Of a stretch of DNA of 64,000 nt, positions 35,373 through 46,000 are shown piece after piece. The DNA is from Chondrus crispus (taxonomy: Eukaryota; Rhodophyta; Florideophyceae; Gigartinales; Gigartinaceae). The DNA lies in assembly GCF_000350225.1 (NCBI RefSeq), contig NW_005179172.1, positions 61,712-125,711 of the forward strand, given 5' to 3'. Below the pieces are notes generated by a model. It saw only the letters and a list, made by a program, of their open reading frames with translations. It was not told where the DNA came from and did not search any database. How positions within the stretch are numbered: the stretch's first letter is position 1; each line of letters starts with the position of its first letter. The position numbers and the translations under genes are program-made.

Positions 35373-35544
35373 GGATTTCATCCAAATAAATTCACATATC
35401 TGTTCGCAAATTTCTCCTAGTGCAACTTCATAGTAATCATATCGAATTTCTTAGACGGGTGGGCTTGCCATTGTGTTGACTATCGGTTAACGGCTTGGGA
35501 TCCCCGAACGGATTTTCGAATACTTGAAGTTTATTTGCACTAAA
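35373..35544 (+). promoter_or_regulatory. Segment between zinc-finger gene and gag with the shared 50-nt block
   Basis: Positions 35455-35504 are identical to 30144-30193 in B3 and 50523-50572 in C2, although the sequences on both sides differ. The block ends in the palindrome-containing GGGATCCC. It lies 40 nt before the gag ATG. A role in packaging, dimerisation or translation is possible but unproven. Confidence 0.6.
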
Positions 35545-38500
35545 ATGGAAGATCAAGGAGGAGGAGGGTCCATCAGAATCGACAAACTGACGGACTCCAA
35601 CTTCTACGTGTGGAAGCAGAAAATACAACTTCTGCTTGCTCTACGTGATGTTGACCAATACATCGTTGAGGGAAGAGTTCCAAGTGAGGAACGCGCGGAA
35701 GAGCGTAAGAAGTGGATCAGAGGTGACAGTAAAGCTAAAGCACTGATTGGTCTTTCCCTATCAGATGAGCATTTTGAGCATGTACGTGATGTTGATACTG
35801 CTCATGAGATGTGGGAAGCTATTGTCAACGTGTTTGAGAGGCACACTTTGCTGAACAAACTAGCTGCACGTCGTGAGTTTTACACTGTGAAGATGCTTTC
35901 CGGTGAAAAGGTGCTTGCATACATCAATCGTGTCAAGCAGCTGGCAGCCATCGTCAAGTCAATGAGCGTAAACATCGATGACAAGGAGATGGCCATGGCA
36001 GTGCTCAACGGTCTGCCTGCCCGTTTCGAGGCTCTCATCGTTGCACTTGATGCTCTCGGTAATGAGGAAAAGATATTCAGTTTGGACTTTGTGAAAAGTC
36101 GTCTGCTGCAGGAAGAGCAACGAGCAAACATGAAGTCTAGCTCCTCACAGACATCGGCTCTGGTTAATCGTGCCCCGAACAGTCGGGACATAAACGATTA
36201 CAAATGCACGAACTGCGGTCATACAGGCCATACGGCAAGCCGCTGCTGGGGAAAGGATTTGAATGAGCGTCGCCCGGCTCCTCCTAGCACATATAAACCG
36301 CGTATGTCTCAGCGGAAACAATCTGCATTTGTCACACAGAAACCTGATCCCGACATGGTTGTAAACAGCGTCGACTTCACATGTCTGATGTCGAAAGCTT
36401 CGCACACGAACGATATGGAGATGTCGCCTTCGTGGCTCGTAGATTCAGCTTGTACAGCTCATATTACATATGACCGATCTTTGTTTGCAACGTATGAGCC
36501 ACTTGATTCTGCCTCTGTTCAGATGGGAACCAAGGCTAGTGCAAAGGTTGCCGGCCGTGGTGACGTTCACTTGAAGTTAAATGTAAATGGCCGCATCGAA
36601 CCGTGCAAGTTGACGGATGTATTGCACGTTCCGGACTTTGCGTTCTCTCTGCTCTCTGTCAGTCGAATGACTGAACTTGGACTAAAAGTTGGGTTCGAAA
36701 ATGGAAAATGCATGATCAGACGAGGCTCAACTGTAGTGGCGACTGCGACATTGGTTGGAGAACTTTACGTTCTCGACATCGTCAGTGACATCGGATCTGC
36801 ACATGCTGCCACCCTGCAAACGTGGCATGAGCGCTTTGCACATGTGCATTCTCAAGGTATTGCTTCGATGATTCGTGACAATGTGGTAAGTGGAGTCAAA
36901 CTACTTGGTAATGAGGCTAACAAAATCAACAATACTGACAATGATTGCATCTCTGAAAAATGTTCTGCGTGCGTCTACGGCAAAGCCACTCGATCTGTGA
37001 TCCCAAAAGAGCGGTCCTCGAGGCGGGCATACTTCTGTCTAGACTTAGTTCACTCTGATGTTTGTGGCCCCTTAGAGGTGCAGTCCATTGGTGGTGCCAA
37101 GTACTTCATTACCTTCATAGATGATCACTCAAACTGGTCAGTAGTATACCCTATGCACCATAAATCAGAAGCATTTGAACGATACAAAATGTTTGCACAA
37201 CTTGCTCAGACTCACACTGGTCGCAAGATCAAAGTGCTTCGCACCGATCGAGGTGGTGAGTATCTGTCCACGGAGTTTAAGTCTTTTCTGATTGCAAATG
37301 GTACTCAGCATCAAATGACGACCGCGTACACACCGGAGCAAAATGGCGTGGCCGAGCGACTGAACAGAACTTTGGTAAACTTGGTGCGCTCCATGCTAGC
37401 GCACAAGAAAGTTACAAAGGGGTTCTGGGCAGAAGCACTTGCCAATGCAGTGTACGTTCGAAATCGAGTTACGTCACGTGCCATTCCCCCCAAGATGACC
37501 CCATACCACTTATGGATGAAATCTGTGCCAAATGTTGGTCATTTGCGTGTTTTCGGTTCAAAGTGTTGGTATACATTACCAAAACACAACATCCAGAAAC
37601 TTGACGCCCGTGCAAAGGAGGCAATGTTTCTAGGGTATGCTGAAAATACGAAAGCTTACAAGTTGTGGGATGGTGATTTGCACAAAGTGATCGTATCCAG
37701 AGATGTTACTTTTGACGAGTCCACGGGAGGCAAATCTGGTGAACCGATGGATACAAACGAGGAGGCTACAACTGATGATGGCACAATCAACTTGAACATC
37801 GATGAGGAAGTTGCAGAAAATAATGCAGTGGCATCAGAAGCATCATCGCCGGATGAACAACAAGACTCTGATGAATCCTCCAACTCCTCCCCAACTGCAG
37901 GGGAGGACGAAACCACCGAAACAGTTGAGCAACACGTAGTTGAGGAAGAAACGATTGATCCGCCAACTTATCTCCGTCGGTCCACTCGCGTTCGCAAAAC
38001 ACCTGGGTCGTGGTGGGCAGCAGCTTTGGTGACTGCTGGACTCCTTAGCCACGCCCATGTGATAACGGAAATCCCAAACTCGTACAAGCAAGCTATGGAT
38101 TCTCCAAAAGCTCGCTTCTGGCAGAAGGGCATCGACAAAGAACTTGCTTCACAACACAAAAACAAAACATGGACACTTGTTCCAAGATCTCAAGCATCAA
38201 ACGTCCTGACGTCCAGGTGGGTTTTCGGAGTGAAGCAACTTCCTGACGAGTCCGGAAAATTGGTCGAAACTGCAAAGGGACGTCTTGTGGCACGAGGCTT
38301 TCAACAAGTAGAAGGCATCGATTACACTGAAACTTTCGCCCCTGTCATCAAGTTCACAACTATCCGTCTGCTGCTGGCACTGGTTGCGCACTTTGACCTT
38401 GAGCTGCATCAGATGGACGTGGTGACTGCCTTCCTCAACGGTGACCTTCACGAAGAAATCTACATGGAGCAACCTGAAGGATGCATCGACAAAGTCAAAC

Positions 38501-39663
38501 CTGATTCGGTGTGTAAACTTTTGAAAGCAATCTATGGTCTTAAGCAAGCCCATCGCCAATGGCATAGTAAGATCGATGAGTTTCTGATCACTGAACTTGG
38601 TTTCAACACTACACGCAGCGACCCATGTCTTTACATTCGACGTCAAGGCAATGTCATCATGATTATCGCGTTGTACGTGGACGATCTGCTGCTAGCTGGA
38701 AGTGACTTGGAGGCCATATTATGGATGAAAAATGAACTCAACAAACGATTCGATATGAAAGACCTTGGCGAAGCGAAGACTTGTATTGGTCTAGAAATCG
38801 ACCGTATACGTGCTAAAAACGTCCTGACCGTCACACAGTCGAAGTATGCCCAAGCAGTACTGAAACGGTTCAAAATGTCGGCATGCAATCCTTGCGTTAC
38901 TCCGATGGAACAGTCTCGACATGTCACAATGCAAGTGGCCGAAACTGGCACTGATGACAACCCATGCTTTGAACCATATCGTCAGGCCATTGGATGTCTA
39001 ATGTTCCTAATGGTCGGGACCCGCCCCGATATTGCGTATGCCATTGGAAAGTTATCTCAACACTGTGCCGACCCTCACGATTCGCATTGGACAGGTGTGA
39101 AACGTGTTTTGAGATACTTGCGTGGGTCCCAGCATCTTGGAATAGTGTTTGGTAAAGATGATCTTGGTACGGAACTTCATGGGTATAGCGACGCAGATTG
39201 GGGTGGATGCCTTGAATCACGGAAATCAACGAGTGGGTACGTGTTCAAGCTTTGTGATGGGCCTATCAGTTGGGCTTCCCGGAAACAAACAGTAGTTGCA
39301 AAGTCTACTTGTGAGGCAGAATACATCGCACTCAGTGAAGCATGCAAAGAGGCTGCGTGGCTTCGACGCTTCCATGCCGATGTACTTGGTGCGAATTCGG
39401 ATCCAACAATTCGCGTTGGATGTGACAACGCTGGTACGATTGCGTTTGCTCAGAACGAATCTACAAATCGTCGGAACAAGCACATTGATATTACGTATCA
39501 TTTTGTTCGAGATGCGGTGCAGCGAAAACTGGTCACATTGTACCATTGTCCGACAACAGAAATGCCAGCCGATATGCTGACCAAACCACTTGGTCGCGTG
39601 CTGTTTGAAAAGTTCGTGGGCATGGTTGGGCTTTCCGAGTGCAAAGCTGCCCAAAGCATGTGA
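35545..39663 (+). CDS. A3 Gag-Pol polyprotein, intact
   Basis: This 1372-residue copia-type polyprotein starts at the ATG giving MEDQGGGG. An ATG 21 nt upstream is not supported: the frame there opens with TTG and the B/C homologues start at MDDQ. Order: Gag core (YVWKQKIQLLLALRD, near 22-40), zinc knuckle CTNCGHTGHTASRC (221-234), and aspartic protease with D300 in DSACTAH. Then come the GAG-pre-integrase HHCC module (about 435-495) and integrase with D505, D568 and E604 (35 residues between the last two). RT has D958 and YVDD at 1044-1047. RNase H has D1216, E1257 and D1294. It would copy element RNA into cDNA in particles and integrate it. The protease motif is DSA, not the usual DSG, in both family A copies. 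Whether Gag is made separately is not evident. Confidence 0.96.
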   Translation: MEDQGGGGSIRIDKLTDSNFYVWKQKIQLLLALRDVDQYIVEGRVPSEERAEERKKWIRGDSKAKALIGLSLSDEHFEHVRDVDTAHEMWEAIVNVFERHTLLNKLAARREFYTVKMLSGEKVLAYINRVKQLAAIVKSMSVNIDDKEMAMAVLNGLPARFEALIVALDALGNEEKIFSLDFVKSRLLQEEQRANMKSSSSQTSALVNRAPNSRDINDYKCTNCGHTGHTASRCWGKDLNERRPAPPSTYKPRMSQRKQSAFVTQKPDPDMVVNSVDFTCLMSKASHTNDMEMSPSWLVDSACTAHITYDRSLFATYEPLDSASVQMGTKASAKVAGRGDVHLKLNVNGRIEPCKLTDVLHVPDFAFSLLSVSRMTELGLKVGFENGKCMIRRGSTVVATATLVGELYVLDIVSDIGSAHAATLQTWHERFAHVHSQGIASMIRDNVVSGVKLLGNEANKINNTDNDCISEKCSACVYGKATRSVIPKERSSRRAYFCLDLVHSDVCGPLEVQSIGGAKYFITFIDDHSNWSVVYPMHHKSEAFERYKMFAQLAQTHTGRKIKVLRTDRGGEYLSTEFKSFLIANGTQHQMTTAYTPEQNGVAERLNRTLVNLVRSMLAHKKVTKGFWAEALANAVYVRNRVTSRAIPPKMTPYHLWMKSVPNVGHLRVFGSKCWYTLPKHNIQKLDARAKEAMFLGYAENTKAYKLWDGDLHKVIVSRDVTFDESTGGKSGEPMDTNEEATTDDGTINLNIDEEVAENNAVASEASSPDEQQDSDESSNSSPTAGEDETTETVEQHVVEEETIDPPTYLRRSTRVRKTPGSWWAAALVTAGLLSHAHVITEIPNSYKQAMDSPKARFWQKGIDKELASQHKNKTWTLVPRSQASNVLTSRWVFGVKQLPDESGKLVETAKGRLVARGFQQVEGIDYTETFAPVIKFTTIRLLLALVAHFDLELHQMDVVTAFLNGDLHEEIYMEQPEGCIDKVKPDSVCKLLKAIYGLKQAHRQWHSKIDEFLITELGFNTTRSDPCLYIRRQGNVIMIIALYVDDLLLAGSDLEAILWMKNELNKRFDMKDLGEAKTCIGLEIDRIRAKNVLTVTQSKYAQAVLKRFKMSACNPCVTPMEQSRHVTMQVAETGTDDNPCFEPYRQAIGCLMFLMVGTRPDIAYAIGKLSQHCADPHDSHWTGVKRVLRYLRGSQHLGIVFGKDDLGTELHGYSDADWGGCLESRKSTSGYVFKLCDGPISWASRKQTVVAKSTCEAEYIALSEACKEAAWLRRFHADVLGANSDPTIRVGCDNAGTIAFAQNESTNRRNKHIDITYHFVRDAVQRKLVTLYHCPTTEMPADMLTKPLGRVLFEKFVGMVGLSECKAAQSM

Positions 39664-39674
39664 TCGAGGGGAGG
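39664..39674 (+). other. Polypurine tract of A3
   Basis: TCGAGGGGAGG overlaps the end of the coding region and abuts the 3' LTR. Purine-rich tracts here prime plus-strand DNA synthesis in LTR elements. B and C have a G5 version (CGAGGGGGAG). Confidence 0.8.
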
Positions 39675-40937
39675 TATTGAAAATGTGCGACCACATGCTG
39701 TTATCTGGAAAGTGCAAAATCGAGCGACACGTGTACATGACACGACGATCCGGACCCTCACCCCACATCACCACATGACACGTGTAAAATCTCAGATTTG
39801 GGGGTTCTGGGGACGAAAGTGGCCTCTCGGAGGGTCATGCAAATTTGCATAGTTTTGCGAAGTGGAACCTTGGCCCGTAGCACTATAGACTACACAGGAA
39901 ATACTGCAATTCTATTGGCCCTCAGGTCTAATGCTGCAAATCTATTGGTCGAGCGTTGTCCACGTGTGCGTCATTGGCCTTGTGATGTACTTTAAATGGC
40001 CTGTATATGCCATAATTACGTTGTTTTGGGGGTTTCAAGTGGTTTGCCATGGTTGTAATGGGTAATTGCATGGGGCCCCCGGGCGGGACACATGTATCCC
40101 GTGTACACATGTACACGTCGCCAGGTGGATTCGTGTACGTACACATGTACACGCATCCAGGTGTATGCACATGAAGGTTTACAGTGTTACAGTGTCAGAC
40201 TGTTTGCGATCCTGCGCGTGTCCGAGTACAGTACATGTGAATCAAAAGTACAACAAGTACTTCTGGCGAGAGGAATACAGTTGTGCGATTATTCTGTGTA
40301 CGCGTCACGCTGTATGCGAGTCTTGCGTGAGCACGCGCCGTTGCACTGTGCTCTCGTCATGGTGCGCCGTTGGATGCAAGTTCATGACAGTACTCGTGTG
40401 ATTTACATGTATTCTCATGTGAGTTGTGTAGAAAGTCTGGATGCACATTGTTATAACTTGCCATAATTATCTGACAGTGCTTGGCGAAATTAGTAAGGTG
40501 AGAAACAAGGATACGTATGGCGATTGTGATATGAAAGACGTTTGCGTTGTTGGAAATAGACAAGTGCCAAGTTGTTCGTTGCACAACAATGAAGTCTGGC
40601 ATGACTGGATGCAGATTAGTAAGGTGTGAAACAGTTGCATGCATAGGGCCATGGTTTACAGTCATTTGGAATGTGTAGAAATAGTTGTGAGCTAATAGTT
40701 ACGAATCGATTCGTAAGGTGGAAATCGAACAGTATGGTCGGGCCACAAGCGGACCGCGCTTGGTCGCGCATAGTAGAGTATGGTTTACTGGGAGTCGGAG
40801 TAGAGCGATAGTGTAGCACTCCAAGTGTATAAGTATTGCAGGAAAACGGCTTCAAAGTAAACCTCGGCACCAACTCCTTCACTCACACACATCAACCTGC
40901 CTTCCTTCTTTCCCTTGCCCCTCCGAACCTACCATTA
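39675..40937 (+). repeat. 3' LTR of A3
   Basis: Its first ~110 bp are A2-like (ACACGACGATCCGGACCC) and the promoter patch is A1-like (TATTGCAGGAAAACGGC), opposite to the 5' LTR in both places. It ends CCATTA before GACAT. Confidence 0.95.
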
Positions 40938-42263
40938 GACATATGCCCCTGTCATAAAGTTTACGACTATTCGTCTACTTCTTGCCTTAGTTGCTCATTA
41001 CGACCTTGAACTTCATCAGATGGATGTCGTGACTGCGTTTTTGAACGGCGACTTGGATGAAGACATCTACATGGAGCAACCCGAAGGCTGCGTTGACAAA
41101 AGCAAAAGTGATCATGTGTGTAAACTTTTGAAAGCACTTTACGGTCTTAAACAAGCACCTCGTCAATGGCATACCAAAGTGGATGATTTCTTACTCGGTG
41201 AATTGGGATTTGAGACTTCACGTAGTGATCCGTGCCTCTACATTAAACGCATCGGTAACACTATCATGCTAATTGCACTTTATGTCGATGACTTGTTGCT
41301 CGCTGGTAGTGATATCCATGCCATCAAATGGATGAAGGGGGAGCTTAACAAACGGTTTGAGATGAAAGACCTTAGTGAGGCAAAAGTCTGCATTGGTCTT
41401 GAGATTCAAAGAGATCGCACTATCAAGACATTGAGTCTCACTCAAACTAAGTATGCATTAAATGTGCTTGACCGTTTTAAAATGTCGACTTGTAACCCTT
41501 CTCTGACTCCAATGGAACAAGGTCGCAAAACCACGAATTCTATCGAAAACGACTCCGAAACAAAGGCACCGTATCGTGAGGCAGTCGGTTGCCTTATGTA
41601 CTTGATGGTTGGCACTCGTCCAGACTTGGCATACGCCATTGGAAAGCTTTCCCAACATTCTGCCAACCCATGTGAGTCACACTGGGCAGGTGTAAAACGA
41701 GTAATGCGATACGTGCAAGGGACTCGAAACTTAGGAATCGTGTTTGACAATAAATCCAAATCGCCGGAGTTGCTCGGTTTCAGTGATGCTGACTGGGCCG
41801 GTTGTTCAGACTCTCGCAAGTCGACCAGCGGATATGTTTTCAAGTTCTGTGGTGGAGCTATCAGTTGGAGTTCCCGGAAACAGACTGTGGTTGCGACTTC
41901 GACGTGTGAAGCTGAGTACATTGCACTATGTGAAGCGTGTAAGGAGGCGACTTGGTTGCGTCAAGTTGTTGCTGATGTCCTCGGACTTGATTCTGATCCC
42001 ACGATCATGATGGGGTGTGACAATGCAGGGACGATTTCGTTTGCACAGAATGAATCGATCAACCGTCGCAACAAACATGTTGACGTAAAATACCACTACG
42101 TACGAGATGCTATTAAGAGAAACATTGTGTATTTGTCGCATTGTCCGACCACTTCGATGCCTGCCGATATCTTAACCAAAGCACTTGGGCGAATTCTATT
42201 CCAGAAGTTTGTAGAACTTCTGGGGCTCGCAGTGTCCAGTAGAAGCATGTGATCGAGGGGGAG

Positions 42264-43074
42264 TGTTGGAAATCTTCGACCACATGCTAAGCTCCAAGCC
42301 TGACAGATATTACACGTGTACGTCGACGAAACCTAAAATGCTTGCAAGAGCATTCTCAGGATGTTTGGTCTTCAAGGTGGACACGTGTTATATTTGTACA
42401 CGGTTGCACTTTCCTATCATTTCCGAGCATGTTTCAATTTTGGTGTTGACACGTGTAAGTTATGTACCTCGTGGCACTCTACAGTACATTCTGAACATGT
42501 TTCATTTTTCTCGATTTGACACGTGTGTGACACGTATGACGTATGTGCCACAGCGGTTATTAATCGTAGTGTAAAATCTGTAATCTACAGTACAGTACAT
42601 TCAGATATTATTGACTCTCAAACGGTCCCAAATTATTAGCAAGAGAGAGTGCAAGAAGGAGAGTCATTTGATTATCAACGGAGAGTGGAAGTAGGAGAGT
42701 CACTTGAATATCAACCGAGAGTGCAAGAAGGAGAGTCATTTGATTATCAACCGAGAGTGGAAGTAGGAGAGTCACTTGATTATCAACCGAGAGTGCAAGA
42801 AGGAGAGTCATTTGATTATCAACCGAGAGTGGAAGTAGGAGAGTCACTTGATTATCAACTGAGAGTGCAACAGGGAGAGTTACTTGATTATCAACCAGTG
42901 CAAGAAGGAGAGTCACGTGACCAGCCCTAATGGCTCGTATTGTATGTAGTTCGAAGAGTATAAGTAGCGCCAATAGTTGGCGACCAAGAGTAAAATGGCA
43001 TCAACTTCTTTTCCCGTCAACCACCAGCAACCCTCAACTATCCTTCTTCCCTCTGCCCCGCTGACCTTTCTATA
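42264..43074 (+). repeat. 3' LTR of B3
   Basis: This 811-bp LTR is nearly the same as the 5' LTR, with seven modules. It follows the polypurine tract at 42253-42263. Confidence 0.94.
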
Positions 43075-43228
43075 AATGCACCCTTCGGGTTGCTCCATGT
43101 AGATGTCTTCATCCAAGTCGCCGTTCAGAAACGCAGTTACGACATCCATCTGATGAAGTTCGAGGTCATAATGAGGAACTAAGGCAAGAAGTAGACGGAT
43201 AGTGGTAAACTTTATGACAGGGGCATAT

Positions 43229-44053
43229 TATAGGAAGGTCAGCGGGGCAGAGGGAAGAAGGATGGTTGAAGGTTGGTGATGGTTGATGGGAAAAGAAGTT
43301 GATACCATTTTACTCTTGGTCGCCAACTATCGGCGCTACTTATAGTCTACGAAATTCAGTACGGGCCATTAGGGCTGGTCAAGTGACTCTCCTTCGTGCA
43401 CTCTCGGTTGTTGATAATGTTTGTACTCTCTGTCGCTGATAATCAGGTGATTCTCCTTCTTGCACTCTCCGATGTTGATAATGTTTGCACTCTCTGTCGC
43501 TGATAATCAGGTAACTCTCCTTCTTGCACTCTCGGTTCTTGATAATGTTTGCACTCTCTGTCGCTGATAATCAGGTGACTCTCCTTCTTGCACTCTCGGT
43601 CGCTGATAATGTTTACACTCTCTGTTAATGATAATTTGGGACCGTCTGAGAGTCAATAATATCTTAATGCACTGTGCTGTAGGGTAGAGACTTTAGTTTA
43701 CGATTAATGCATTGCAAGTTTTAGAGCAAAAAACACCGTGACATATATTTCATATGTGTCACACACGTGTAGGACAAATGTCATACGTGTCATACACGTG
43801 TCAAATCAAGAATATTGAAACATGTTCAGAATGTACTGTAGAGTGCCACTGTGTACAGATATTTCACATGCCAACACAAACATGAAGCATGCTCAGAATT
43901 GCGAGGAAAGTGCGACTGAACACATAAACGACACGTGTACACGTTGAAAACAACAGTTGTTCCGTTTGACGTGCTGAGTGTTTTCGCCTCTACACGTGTC
44001 ATATCTGTCATTGCGTGTCATCCGTGTCAGCATGTGGTCGTACAATTACAACA
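43229..44053 (-). repeat. Solo LTR-D, a C/B chimeric LTR in C1
   Basis: This 825-bp LTR is flanked by CATAT (43224-43228 and 44054-44058). On the minus strand its start (TGTTGTAATTGTACGACCAC and the ACACGTGT region) is like LTR-C. Its tandem GATAATCAGGTGACTCTCC-like modules, TATAAGTA (43337-43344), stem CGCC/GGCG and U5 end (CTGACCTTCCTATA) are like LTR-B. No internal copy of this type is in the window. Confidence 0.88.
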
Positions 44054-44749
44054 CATATGTGTCAGTATAGTCAAGACCTTGCACTTGCTGGAATCCACGA
44101 GCAATAAGTCTGGCTTTTGCACTTTCAACTATATTACCACTTGCATCAGGCAGTTGCTTGACATTGAAAACCCATCGAGATGTCAACATGTTTGACGCCT
44201 CAGATCGAGGAACAAGTTTCCAAGTCCGATTCTTGGTCTGCGAGGCAAGTTCTTTGTCAATGCCGGTCTGCCAAAATGCAGCTCTAGGACCGTTGGTTGC
44301 CTGGTTGAAACTCTGGGGACCTTCAATAGCGACATGCGCACGTGAAAGAAGAGCAGCTGCAACGTTGCTCCTCCACCATGACGCGGGAGGTCTGCTGACT
44401 GGAGACGATCTTCGTACAGCTGGAGTCGGAGTTGGAGGGGTGACATTCGGAGTTTCGACGGCAGTTGGTACATCATCTTCATCTTCATCGTTCTCACTTA
44501 CAGAGTGAGGGCCATCGTATTCAAGAACCTCCTCCGAAACTTCGTCCTCTTCAGAACCAACCTCATCCGTATTTGGGGTATCAGCTGTAATCCCATTGTC
44601 GCCACCGAGCAATACAACGTCAACATCAGAGTTGATTGAATCACTTTCGTGTGCAGGAATGTCATGCATCCCACTTGTCGATTCATCAAACTGGACATCC
44701 CGTGACACAACAATTTTATTCAACTCTCCGTCCCAAAGTTTGTATGCCT

Positions 44750-46000
44750 TATTGAAAATCTGCGACCACATGCTGTTATCTGGAAAGTGCAAAATCGAGC
44801 GACACGTGTACATGACTCGACGGTCCGGACCCTCACCCCATATCACCACATGACACGTGTAAATTCTCAGATTTTGGGGTTCTGGGGACGAAAGTGGACT
44901 TTTGGAGGGTTATGCAAATTTGCATAAATGCCGAAAATTTGCATTTGGCCCGAACCGTTATAGGGCTACACAGGCAATACTGCAAATTCATTGGGTGTCG
45001 GTTCGAATGCTGCAATTCTATTGGTCTGTTATTGTCCACTTTTATGCAGTCATGCTGGTGATATATCTTGAATGATCGGTATACGTTTTAATTACATCAT
45101 TTCGGGGGTTTCAAGTTGTTCACCATGGTTGTAATGGGTAATTACGTGTGGCCTTGGCGCTGGACACTTGTGTGCGGTGTACACATGTACACATCGCCAG
45201 GTTGCTGCGTGTACATACACTTGTACATGTCGCCTACATACGGTCCGGCGCGTGTCCGAGTACAGTACATGTGAATTAAAAGTACAACAAGTATTTCTCA
45301 CAAGAGACATGTACTTACGTGAGTATTCAGTGTACGCGTCACGCTGTATGGGACCCTTGCATCAGCATGCGCCGTTGTACTACACTCTCGTCAGCATGCG
45401 ACGTTGTACTGTGCTCTCGTTATGGTGCGCCGTTGGATGCAAGTTGATGACAGTACTCGTGTGATTCACATCGGATATCACGTGAGATGTGTAGAAAGTC
45501 TGGATGCACATTGTTGCTACCCGTCATAGTTGTCTGGCAGTGTGTACCGAAATTAGTAAGGTACGAAACAAGGGCATGTATGGGGACTGAGATATGACAG
45601 GACTTTGCGTTGTTGGAAATAGAGAGATGCCAAGTTGTTCATTGTGCAAGAATATATTCTGTCATGTCTGGATGCAGATTAGTAAGGTGTGAAACGATTG
45701 CATGCATAGGGCCATGGTTTACAGTCACTCGAAATGTGTAGAAACTGTTGTGCACTGATAGTCAATAGTGAATTCGTAAGGTGGAAATAGAACAGTGTGG
45801 ACGGGCCAGAAGAGGACCGCGCTTAGTCGCGCATATGGTGAGTACGGTTTACCAGGTGCCAAAGTAATGGGATGGTGTAACACTGACAGTGTATAAGTAT
45901 CGCCGAAAGACGGCTCCAAGTAAACCTCGGTACCAACTCCTTCACTCACACAAATCAACCTGCCCTCCTTCTTTCCCTTGCCCCTCCGAACCTACCATTA
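44750..46000 (+). repeat. Solo LTR-A2 in the C1 pol gene
   Basis: This 1251-bp LTR is flanked by TGCCT (44745-44749 and 46001-46005). The inverted copy C2 lacks it at the corresponding place near 52730, so it inserted after the inverted duplication arose. Confidence 0.94.

Larger units (their letters stand above)
33028..40937 (+). mobile_element. A3, complete family A retrotransposon nested in B3
   Basis: The flanking duplication is GACAT (33023-33027 and 40938-40942). Both LTRs are 1263 bp (33028-34290 and 39675-40937). In order it has a primer site, a pyrimidine-rich leader, a zinc-finger gene, the shared 50-nt block, an unbroken gag-pol and a polypurine tract. No disabling change was seen. 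The two LTRs differ in two patches (see findings), so their divergence is not a simple clock. Confidence 0.96.
30240..42252 (+). pseudogene. B3 Gag-Pol polyprotein, one nonsense codon and interrupted by A3
   Basis: Start ATG at 30240 (MDDQSSGSVRIEKL); codon 8 is serine here, unlike B1 and B2. The first part is 30240-33027 and the second is 40943-42252, joined at the RT motif YTETYAPVIKF once A3 and one GACAT are removed. A single TGA at 31680-31682 replaces the CGA arginine codon in GKATRSV, a C-to-T change at a CpG. The zinc knuckle is followed by WRK instead of WGK. Protease DSGCSAH, the integrase triad, YVDD and RNase H are intact. Without A3 this copy would be one codon change from an open frame. 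Confidence 0.93.
28220..43074 (+). mobile_element. B3, family B element in C1, carrying A3
   Basis: The flanking duplication is AATGC (28215-28219 and 43075-43079). The LTRs are 28220-29030 and 42264-43074, both 811 bp and nearly identical. The primer site is at 29031-29044 and the polypurine tract follows the stop at 42252. A3 is inserted in pol with duplication GACAT. Confidence 0.95.
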
